Positions 1 to 5,212 of a DNA stretch of 5,212 nt are shown here, one piece after another (positions within the stretch are counted from its first letter, which is position 1; every line of letters starts with the position of its first letter). The stretch is from CAZAJS01 sp964485635 (GTDB taxonomy: Bacteria > Pseudomonadota > Gammaproteobacteria > Francisellales > Francisellaceae): contig CAZAJS010000080.1 in assembly GCA_964485635.1 (NCBI GenBank), forward strand, positions 1 through 5,212, in the 5' to 3' direction. The notes beneath the pieces are model-generated. The model saw only the letters and a program-made list of their open reading frames with translations. It did no database searches and was not told the DNA's origin. The position numbers and the translations under genes are program-made.

Positions 1-1071
1 ACTCCTTTAGGTGGCACACATGTACGGGCATTTAAACAGGGCGTACTTGAGGCTATTAAAGCATTTGCCCAATGGCATGATGGGTTGCCTAAAGGAGTAG
101 AGCTCACACTAGATGATGTGACAAGTGGCTTTGTCTATATTTTTTCCATTAAAATGCCATCTCCCCAATTTTCTGGGCAAACCAAGGAACGGTTATCCTC
201 TCGTGAACATATGCGATGGGTGACGAAACAAGTTTATGATCGTTTGACATTATGGATGACCAGCCAAACGCAAATAGGCAAACAACTCGTGCAATGGTGT
301 GTTACCCAAGCACAAAAAAGGCAGCAACAACAAAAAACGACCCCCCGAAAAATGCCAACCAGTGGTCCGAAATTACCGGGCAAGTTGAGTGATTGTTCAA
401 GTCAAAATATTGAGCAAACAGAGTTGTTTTTAGTCGAAGGGGATTCGGCTGGTGGGTCGGCTAAGCAAGCCCGTGATCGGACCTTTCAAGCAGTGATGCC
501 TTTGCGGGGTAAGATTTTAAATACATGGGAAATTGATGCCGCATCCGCCCTTAACTCTCAAGCAATTTATGATATTGCCGCAGCAATTGGCGTTGTGCCT
601 GGATCTGATGAGATCGAGCATTTACGTTATGGTAAAATTTGCATTTTAGCCGATGCTGATTCAGATGGGTTGCATATTGCCACCTTGCTTTGTGCCTTAT
701 TTATGCAGCATTTTCGCCCCTTAGTCGAAGCTGGTCATATTTATGTAGCTTTGCCACCGTGATATCGGATTGATTATGGAAAGACGGTGATTTATGCAGT
801 GGATGAAGCTGAAAAAGACCGTTGTTTAGCACAAGCCCACGCAAAAGGTGTCAAAGCCCATTATATTCGCTTTAAGGGGCTAGGAGAAATGGATCCAATG
901 CAGTTGCGAGAATCAACCATGGCCCCAGGCAGTCGCCATTTGGTGCAGTTAAATTGTCAAGATTTAGCCAATGACTGGGCCATACTGGACTTGTTACTTT
1001 CCAAGCGTCGCGCATCTGATCGGCGGGATTGGTTAGGGGCTGAAGGGGATAGTCAAGTGGTCGATCCTTAA
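1..1071 (+). CDS. parE: DNA topoisomerase IV subunit B (ParE), C-terminal part, interrupted by an in-frame TGA
   Basis: ParE is the ATPase/TOPRIM subunit of topoisomerase IV, which with ParC unlinks replicated chromosomes in the cytoplasm. The reading frame is open from the first base. By comparison with the 630-residue E. coli protein, about 270 N-terminal residues, mostly the GHKL ATPase domain, lie outside the window. Visible marks in order are GGTHV (transducer region), QTKERLSS, SGPKLPGKLSDC, the TOPRIM motif EGDSAGG (436-456), RDR, MPLRGKILN, the metal-binding DADSDG (652-669) and RFKGLGEM (868-891), then a normal C-terminus with TAA at 1069-1071. TGA at 760-762 sits where E. coli has Leu in ALPPLYRID. 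The same frame continues in close similarity on both sides, with no indel. The product is certain as parE. Whether the gene works is not: it may be an error, a recent pseudogene or a read-through gene. The 3' end faces the RipA-like gene one base away. Confidence 0.93.
760..762 (+). other. In-frame TGA stop inside parE
   Basis: The codons read gct ttg cca ccg TGA tat cgg att gat, that is Ala-Leu-Pro-Pro-stop-Tyr-Arg-Ile-Asp. The family has Leu at this position in a conserved ALPPLYRI-type segment. One T-to-G change from TTA would produce TGA. The frame is kept exactly across the site and stays open for 102 further codons. Termination here would remove about 100 residues, including the end of TOPRIM and the RFKGLGEM segment. 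The consequence cannot be decided from the sequence alone. Confidence 0.9.
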
Positions 1072-1072
1072 A

Positions 1073-1585
1073 TTACCACATCAAAGCGATTAAATAGATA
1101 TAAATGCCTGTATATAAAGCCATGAAAACAAATGGCATATTGGTTTCAAGGCGTTTTAATGGGGTGAAAGACCCCTTCTCTTCAGCAGCAGTTCGTTCTG
1201 CTTGCCATAAGGGGCTGGAAGGTAAGCGTTTTTCAATTGCTCCGATGACCTGGTCTTTGATTTGTACTGTATGGCGGTAAAAGCGTACAACACGCCACCA
1301 CGCATAACAAATGGCTAACACGCCAAGATAGGGGATAAAAAGCATGGTAGCAGATAATTGGTGTTGGTTGCGACTCAAACCAATGGCCAGCACCCCAATG
1401 ATAAAAATATTGGTCACTAAGAAAAATAAGTTAATGGAAATACGCCGAAAGCTAGCGCGATCGGCCATCTCAACATAAACTTTATACTGTTCAATGACCA
1501 TTTTATGATATTGTTCATTTGTCAGTTGGTCATGGTCATCATTCCAAAGGTGGTCAATTTTCAGATTTTCAAAGCGTTTGCTCAT
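1073..1585 (-). CDS. RipA-like small inner-membrane protein
   Basis: This 170-residue protein resembles the RipA family of octameric membrane proteins, named after a Francisella cytoplasmic-membrane protein needed for intracellular growth; its biochemical role is not settled. The family-like segment is YKVYVEMADRASFRR (residues 34-48), directly before the first hydrophobic helix. Helices are predicted at about 52-70, 79-98 and 150-168. Between the last two lies a charged cytoplasmic-looking stretch with IEKRLPSSPLWQAE (117-130). There is no cleavable signal peptide. I chose ATG at 1585 because AGGAG (1596-1600 on the minus strand) lies 10 bases before it; a TTG at 1591 would be only 4 bases from AGGAG and would add two residues. 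The gene lies 40 bases downstream of tsaC on the same strand, so it is probably co-transcribed. Family assignment is by pattern memory and could be wrong; the membrane topology is visible directly. Confidence 0.8.
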   Translation of the reverse strand: MSKRFENLKIDHLWNDDHDQLTNEQYHKMVIEQYKVYVEMADRASFRRISINLFFLVTNIFIIGVLAIGLSRNQHQLSATMLFIPYLGVLAICYAWWRVVRFYRHTVQIKDQVIGAIEKRLPSSPLWQAERTAAEEKGSFTPLKRLETNMPFVFMALYTGIYIYLIALMW

Positions 1586-1595
1586 GGCCAAAAGG

Positions 1596-1600
1596 CTCCT
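1596..1600 (-). promoter_or_regulatory. Ribosome binding site of the RipA-like gene
   Basis: The minus strand reads AGGAG here, a strong Shine-Dalgarno core, 10 bases before ATG 1585 and 4 bases before the in-frame TTG at 1591. It is used here to favour the ATG start. Confidence 0.6.
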
Positions 1601-1625
1601 AAATTAAGTTTTTAAAATCAGTTAG

Positions 1626-2171
1626 TTATTGTCGGATTATTTTACCGCTTTGTAAGTCAATAATGCAAGAGGGTGAGGCTTGTTTTACCGGACCATGATC
1701 AATAATACAGGCAATTTGGTTGCCAAATAATTGTTGAATCATTGCCGGGCTTGTGGCAGGTGGTTGGTTAGTGATATTCGCACTGGTTGAGATAATAGGC
1801 TCACCTAAAGTATGGGTAATGGTTTTTAAAACAGGGTGACTTGTTAGTCGAATCGCAATTGTTGAAAATGGGCCTGTTAACCAAGATAAATTGGGTTTGG
1901 CAGGAACCAGCCAAGTTGTTGGTTTATCACAAGGGCTTATCAGCGTTTGATACTGTTGGCAAGTCAGCTGGGTTGTGTCAATCCATGGTAAAAAATCATC
2001 AGGGTTGGCTGACACAATAATAAATCCTTTATCATCGGGGCGGTTTTTTAAGCGGGATAAGTCATTGGCCACATCTGGAGTAACACGTCCACTCAGCCCA
2101 TAAAGGCCTTCCGTTGGTAAGGCAACAATCTGATTGTTTCTAAGAGCTGAAATTGCCGCATGCATTGACAT
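1626..2171 (-). CDS. tsaC: Threonylcarbamoyl-AMP synthase (TsaC/YrdC family)
   Basis: TsaC condenses L-threonine, bicarbonate and ATP into threonylcarbamoyl-AMP. The TsaBDE machinery then transfers the threonylcarbamoyl group to A37 of ANN-decoding tRNAs (t6A). At 181 residues it has the size of single-domain TsaC (E. coli 190), without the C-terminal domain of Sua5. Visible motifs are LPTEGLYGL (18-25), LKNRPDDKGFI (41-51, the KxR nucleotide and substrate-binding region), WLTGPFSTIAIRLTSHP (97-113), STSAN (128-132) and PSCIIDL...GKIIR at the C-terminus. One departure is clear: where E. coli has WPGPVT, this protein has CDKPTT (81-86). The start is ATG 2171; a second ATG at 2165 is equally possible, and neither has a clear Shine-Dalgarno sequence. 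The gene is divergent from the FNR-type gene and probably leads a two-gene transcript with the RipA-like gene. Confidence 0.92.
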   Translation of the reverse strand: MSMHAAISALRNNQIVALPTEGLYGLSGRVTPDVANDLSRLKNRPDDKGFIIVSANPDDFLPWIDTTQLTCQQYQTLISPCDKPTTWLVPAKPNLSWLTGPFSTIAIRLTSHPVLKTITHTLGEPIISTSANITNQPPATSPAMIQQLFGNQIACIIDHGPVKQASPSCIIDLQSGKIIRQ

Positions 2172-2196
2172 TTTGTTAGGTAAAATCCATTATAAT
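2165..2196 (+). promoter_or_regulatory. Candidate sigma-70-type promoter for the fnr-prfB unit
   Basis: A perfect TTGACA (2165-2170) overlaps the first codons of the divergent tsaC. A perfect TATAAT lies at 2191-2196, but with a spacer of 20 bases, longer than the usual 16-18. CATTAT at 2188-2193 gives a 17-base spacer with a poorer -10. A start near 2200 would leave a leader of about 45 bases before ATG 2245. I see no clear FNR box (TTGAT-N4-ATCAA) here. Confidence 0.4.
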
Positions 2197-2216
2197 GAAA
2201 TTTAAACCTTATTATA
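2189..2216 (-). promoter_or_regulatory. Candidate -10 elements for tsaC
   Basis: On the minus strand, TATAAT occurs at 2189-2194 and again at 2211-2216, both upstream of the tsaC start at 2171. The nearer one would give a leader of about 10 bases, the farther one about 30. Neither has a good -35 hexamer at the usual distance, so the assignment rests on the -10 matches alone in an AT-rich stretch. Confidence 0.3.
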
Positions 2217-2244
2217 GCGAATCTTGCCACAAAGAGAAAGACTC

Positions 2245-2931
2245 ATGAGACCAGAAAAAAATGCGCACCATTGCACTGAATGCCACTTACAGCAATTGTG
2301 TTTTTCAAAGCCGTTAGATCAAGCCACGTTGACGAAAATCACCCCCTATTTACGGCGTATTGATATTGAAAAAGGGCAAGTATTGTTCAATCAAAATGAT
2401 CCAATGCAATGGCTGTATGCCGTTCAAAGTGGTTGTATTAAGTACACATCGAAAGAAGGCAATATCAGTGCCTTTTTTTTACCTGGAGATGTATTTGGGG
2501 CAGATGGTATTGTTAGTGCGGCATATCAAGCGAATGCTGTGGCTGTAGAAGAAACACAGGTGTGTATTTTTAATTATCAGCAGTTTGTGAAACAGCAACG
2601 CCTTCACCCTGAATTAATGCAGTTAATTATCGAAATGGTTTCATCGCAAGTGCAAATTTTTATGGCAAGCTTGACGCATCATAAAGATACGCAGCAACGA
2701 TTAAGTGCGTTTTTATATAAGGTATCACAAAGCTATCAACGACGGGGATTTTCTGGGAAAGCGTTTCGTTTACCAATGTCACGACATGAAATTGCGAATT
2801 TTTTAGACTTAGCGCTTGAAACAGTGAGTCGAACATTGCATGGCATGCAAAAACAAGGCATTTTGCACCTTGATAACCGCCAAGTGACGATTCAAGATTA
2901 TGATGCGATCGTCGAATGTGTAACAGCATGA
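2245..2931 (+). CDS. fnr: FNR-type Crp/Fnr family oxygen-responsive transcription regulator
   Basis: FNR proteins bind DNA as dimers when an oxygen-labile [4Fe-4S] cluster is present, switching genes for low-oxygen life. The 228-residue product has the cluster cysteines in FNR spacing, C10-x2-C13-x5-C19, plus C107 in VEETQVC, matching E. coli C20, C23, C29 and C122. A cyclic-nucleotide-like beta-roll (about 35-110, with GDVFGADGI) and a dimer helix follow. The helix-turn-helix at about 179-207 contains ETVSR (192-196), the equivalent of the E. coli FNR recognition residues E209, S212 and R213, so a TTGAT-type half-site is expected. I chose ATG 2245 over an in-frame TTG at 2224; a weak AGAG precedes the ATG by 8 bases. 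The gene ends in TGA, 17 bases before prfB on the same strand, so the two probably share a transcript. It could be called Anr or another FNR orthologue; cluster binding is inferred from the cysteines. Confidence 0.9.
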   Translation: MRPEKNAHHCTECHLQQLCFSKPLDQATLTKITPYLRRIDIEKGQVLFNQNDPMQWLYAVQSGCIKYTSKEGNISAFFLPGDVFGADGIVSAAYQANAVAVEETQVCIFNYQQFVKQQRLHPELMQLIIEMVSSQVQIFMASLTHHKDTQQRLSAFLYKVSQSYQRRGFSGKAFRLPMSRHEIANFLDLALETVSRTLHGMQKQGILHLDNRQVTIQDYDAIVECVTA

Positions 2932-2933
2932 AT

Positions 2934-2945
2934 AAGGATTAAGGA
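2934..2945 (+). promoter_or_regulatory. Tandem Shine-Dalgarno-like sequences before prfB
   Basis: AAGGA occurs twice, at 2934-2938 and 2941-2945. The first is 10 bases and the second 3 bases before ATG 2949. A second in-frame ATG at 2958 lies 12 bases from the nearer copy. The spacing favours 2949 read from the first copy, but does not exclude 2958. Confidence 0.45.
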
Positions 2946-2948
2946 ATC

Positions 2949-4053
2949 ATGGATAATATGGAATTAAATCAATATAAAAATCAGCTGAATGATTTACAAC
3001 AGCGACTTGATCAGATCCGGAGGTATCTTTGACCTAGATGCCAAAAAAGAGCGTCTTGAAGAAGTTGAACGATTGCTAGCTGATCCTGACATTTGGTCAA
3101 ACCCTGATCAAGCGCAAGCCATTAATCAAGAAAAATCAGAGCTAACTAACCGGATTGAAATGGTGGAGTCCATTGATGATGGTATTGATGATCAGTGGGC
3201 CTTGCTTGATTTGATTGAAGAAGATCATGATCAGGCCTTGGTCGATGAATTAGCGCAAGATATTAGTCAACTTGTTAAACAGGTTGAACGCCTCGAGTTT
3301 CAACGCATGTTTTCTGGCAAAATGGATGCAAATAACGCGTTTATTGAAATTCAAGCAGGCTCGGGTGGAACGGAAGCACAAGACTGGGCTGCGATACTCA
3401 TGCGCATGTATTTACGTTGGGCAGAGCAACAAGGCTTTGATTGTCAAGTATTAGACGTGATGGATGGTGATGTGGCCGGTATTAAAAGCTGTATGTTGCA
3501 ATGCAGCGGTGAATATGCCTATGGATGGCTTAGGACAGAGACTGGGGTTCATCGATTGGTGCGTAAATCACCCTTTGATTCAGGTAACCGTCGTCATACA
3601 TCGTTTGCCTCAGTGTATATTAGCCCTGAAGTTAGTGATACGATTGAAATCAGGATTGATCCATCAGATTTGCGAATTGATACATTTCGTGCTGCCGGAG
3701 CCGGTGGCCAGCATGTGAATAAAACCGATTCAGCGGTACGTATTACCCATGAGCCAACAGGCATTGTGGTCCAATCACAAAATGACCGATCCCAGCATAA
3801 AAACAAAGCTCAAGCTATGAAACAGCTACAATCAAAACTTTATGAGCGTGAGGCGCAAGCCCAACAAGCTGAACGCCAAGCTGAAAGTGATGCAAAATCG
3901 GATATTGGCTGGGGCAGTCAAATTCGTTCTTATGTGCTCGATCAATCACGAATTAAAGACTTGCGTACGAATGTGGAGGTCAATAGTCCACAAAATGTGC
4001 TTGATGGTGGCTTAAATGTGTTTATTGAGGCGAGCTTAAAAGCAGGGTTTTGA
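2949..4053 (+). CDS. prfB: Peptide chain release factor 2 (RF2), made by +1 programmed frameshift
   Basis: RF2 recognises UGA and UAA in the ribosomal A site and triggers release of the finished protein. The gene is in two frames: 27 codons from ATG 2949 to CTT 3027-3029, followed by TGA 3030-3032, then a +1 shift to GAC at 3031 and 340 further codons. The product of 367 residues matches E. coli RF2 (365). Visible motifs are SPF (207-209), the stop-codon-reading tripeptide, and GGQ (252-254, bases 3703-3711), which enters the peptidyl transferase centre. The residue six before the GGQ glutamine, where E. coli K-12 has its unusual Thr246, is Ala, as in most bacteria. An alternative start at ATG 2958 (MELN...) aligns slightly better with the E. 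coli N-terminus. The gene ends in two consecutive TGA codons (4051-4056). It follows the FNR-type gene; lysS, a common downstream neighbour in relatives, is absent. Confidence 0.96.
3019..3033 (+). promoter_or_regulatory. prfB +1 programmed frameshift site
   Basis: The site holds the three known elements. A Shine-Dalgarno-like GGAGG (3019-3023) ends three bases before the slippery codon CTT (3027-3029), which is followed by TGA and then C (TGAC, 3030-3033). E. coli has AGGGGG TAT CTT TGA C; here the codons are CGG AGG TAT CTT TGA C, so spacing and slippery sequence are identical and only the SD-like block differs. In known systems, low RF2 leaves UGA unread, the P-site tRNA slips forward one base, and full-length RF2 is made. 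This is an autoregulatory loop. Confidence 0.96.
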
Positions 4054-4066
4054 TGATTTAAACCTT
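4044..4066. terminator. Weak inverted repeat between the convergent prfB and FUSC genes
   Basis: AGGGTTT (4044-4050) can pair with AAACCTT (4060-4066) across a 9-base loop that holds the prfB stop codons. The stem is seven pairs including one G-T pair, with little GC. A short T run adjoins it on the minus strand (GCTTTT), and on the plus strand it is partly within the stem. It could be a poor bidirectional terminator for the two converging genes, or chance. Confidence 0.25.
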
Positions 4067-5122
4067 TTGGTGCATGGCTCTTTGGAGTACGCGGATTCGT
4101 TTAGCCGCATCAATAATACGTTTTAATAAAAAGTATAATGTTTTGCTTTCATGACTATCAGAGCGACTGCCGAATTCATAAATTTTTTGTTCACACGCCG
4201 AATAGTAAGAAAAATCGAGTTGATCTGTTTTTTCAAACCCGTCGGCTAATGATTGGAAAATCGTTGATAAATCTTTATGCAAGTTAACAAAAGCACGATT
4301 AGTGGCAAAATCATTAGCCGTTGTTAAATAAACATGAACAAAATCATAACTGACACGTAGGTAGCGATATAAGCGGCGTTGAGAAACAACAATGTTATGA
4401 TAGATTTGGGCTGTTCGCGGTCTTTTTTCATAGCGCATTTCTTTTAAAAGGTTCATTTGATCAATCAGCATTTGAAATAACTTTTCTTGATCATCCTCTA
4501 ATCGTTGACGGGTATCTGGTTTTAAATTAACACGCATTAAATAACGATGAATGGCATTGATTTCATGCATGGACTCTTGAAATTGTGAACGTAACCGTGT
4601 TGTGGCTTTAATGGGAAAGATATAGCGGTTAACCATCAGTGCGATTAAAATCCCAAGCAAGACTTCAACCATTCGATAAATACCAAAAACAATACTGGCT
4701 GAATAGCCTAATAACACCATATAAAGGGTCAAAGCAGTTAAGGCTCCAGCATCATTATAGTGCGTTGTATTGGCAATATAGACACTAGCGGCAATAATTA
4801 TTGCCCCAAATAAAAAATGTAATTGATACCAGTCGGGAAACAAAAAAAGGATTGCAATGCCGCTAATGGCACCAATGACCGTGCCAACCATCCGATAAAT
4901 GGCTTTATTAACAATCCCCCCTAAATTAGGTTGGTTGGGCATGACAATCAAGATGGTAATCACAATCCAGCTATAAATCGCCGGTGGCATCTCTAAAAAA
5001 GTATCTAGAACAGAACCAACCCCAAGGCCAATGGCGCATGCAATAATCGTTTTGGTTGCATTTAAAAGGGCATACCGGTTTTTTGTCGGAATGGAAAAGA
5101 CTGACCGGATCGTTTGAAACAT
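4058..5122 (-). CDS. FUSC-family inner-membrane protein (aromatic acid exporter / YccS-like)
   Basis: This is a 354-residue membrane protein. The N-terminal half holds about six hydrophobic helices (roughly residues 20-39, 48-62, 78-95, 99-117, 126-146 and 148-169). The first helices carry the pattern typical of FUSC proteins: a small-residue helix, a WIVITILIVMPNQPN-like loop (52-66) and a following AIYRMVGTVIGAISG helix (74-88). The C-terminal half (about 175-354) is a charged, helical, probably cytoplasmic region. Members of this superfamily include AaeB and YccS, which are about twice as long with two membrane blocks; this is a single-block version, likely to act as an oligomer. The substrate cannot be read from the sequence. 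ATG 5122 is the first start in a long open frame, but no clear Shine-Dalgarno sequence precedes it. It converges on prfB with four bases between stops. Confidence 0.85.
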   Translation of the reverse strand: MFQTIRSVFSIPTKNRYALLNATKTIIACAIGLGVGSVLDTFLEMPPAIYSWIVITILIVMPNQPNLGGIVNKAIYRMVGTVIGAISGIAILFLFPDWYQLHFLFGAIIIAASVYIANTTHYNDAGALTALTLYMVLLGYSASIVFGIYRMVEVLLGILIALMVNRYIFPIKATTRLRSQFQESMHEINAIHRYLMRVNLKPDTRQRLEDDQEKLFQMLIDQMNLLKEMRYEKRPRTAQIYHNIVVSQRRLYRYLRVSYDFVHVYLTTANDFATNRAFVNLHKDLSTIFQSLADGFEKTDQLDFSYYSACEQKIYEFGSRSDSHESKTLYFLLKRIIDAAKRIRVLQRAMHQKV

Positions 5123-5165
5123 GGTATTAGATAGCCTGTGGCAAATTTTATTGTTTGATAATTCA

Positions 5166-5194
5166 AGTATAAAAGCTTTATGGAATTAAAAACA
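5166..5194 (-). promoter_or_regulatory. Candidate promoter of the FUSC gene
   Basis: On the minus strand TATACT (5166-5171) differs from the -10 consensus by one base. The hexamer 17 bases upstream (5189-5194, TGTTTT) is a poor -35. Transcription from here would give a leader of about 40 bases to ATG 5122. The rest of the stretch 5123-5212 is AT-rich and shows no gene. Confidence 0.25.
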
Positions 5195-5212
5195 GGCCTA
5201 GTTTAAGAAAAA

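Noticed and set aside
760..762. UGA reassigned to tryptophan (genetic code 4)
   Set aside because: prfB is present with an intact UGA frameshift site and tandem UGA end, the FNR-type gene also ends in TGA, and Leu rather than Trp is expected at the parE site.
2224..2244. TTG start extending the FNR-type protein by seven residues
   Set aside because: ATG 2245 is a better start codon and keeps the cysteine cluster near the N-terminus; the extension shows no conserved feature.
2660..2929. Open frame of 89 codons on the minus strand inside the fnr gene
   Set aside because: It lies wholly within a well-recognised gene, has no recognisable domain and no clear ribosome binding site; it is a shadow frame.
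3030..3032. A nonsense mutation truncating prfB
   Set aside because: This is the classical +1 frameshift site (SD-like block, CTT, TGAC); the downstream frame joins exactly to give RF2 of normal length.
3464..3806. Open frames on both strands inside prfB
   Set aside because: They overlap the conserved SPF and GGQ region of RF2 and show no family resemblance; they are shadows of prfB.
5155..5166. FNR box upstream of the FUSC gene (TTGATAATTCAA)
   Set aside because: The arms TTGA and TCAA are separated by 4 bases, whereas the FNR consensus has them separated by 6. It looks like a chance AT-rich inverted repeat.

Overview
The window carries six protein genes from what looks like a gammaproteobacterium with a moderately AT-rich chromosome. 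ParE, TsaC, the FNR-type regulator and RF2 all read most easily against Escherichia coli-type homologues. The RipA-like and short FUSC membrane proteins recall lineages such as Francisella, Legionella and relatives, but I cannot name a genus. I see no mobile element, CRISPR array, tRNA or rRNA; this is dense housekeeping chromosome.

Layout: (1) 1-1071, plus strand: the C-terminal part of parE (topoisomerase IV subunit B), cut by the window edge and interrupted by an in-frame TGA at 760-762, with the reading frame intact on both sides. (2) 1073-2171, minus strand: tsaC followed by a small RipA-like membrane protein gene, probably one transcript, converging on parE with a single base between stop codons. 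(3) 2172-2244: a short divergent promoter region. (4) 2245-4053, plus strand: an FNR-type oxygen-responsive regulator, then prfB 17 bases downstream. prfB has a complete, classical +1 programmed frameshift site. (5) 4058-5122, minus strand: a FUSC-family inner-membrane protein, converging on prfB with four bases between stop codons. (6) 5123-5212: the upstream region of the FUSC gene, running off the window.

Theme: several genes concern decoding. TsaC makes the activated intermediate for the t6A tRNA modification. RF2 terminates at UGA and UAA and controls its own synthesis through a UGA frameshift site. The intact RF2 site argues that UGA is a genuine stop in this organism, so the TGA inside parE is unlikely to be a reassigned tryptophan codon. 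It is a sequencing error, a recent nonsense mutation, a leaky or read-through stop, or the junction of a split subunit. This is the main observation worth following. I found no convincing previously undescribed system; the rest of the window is conventional.
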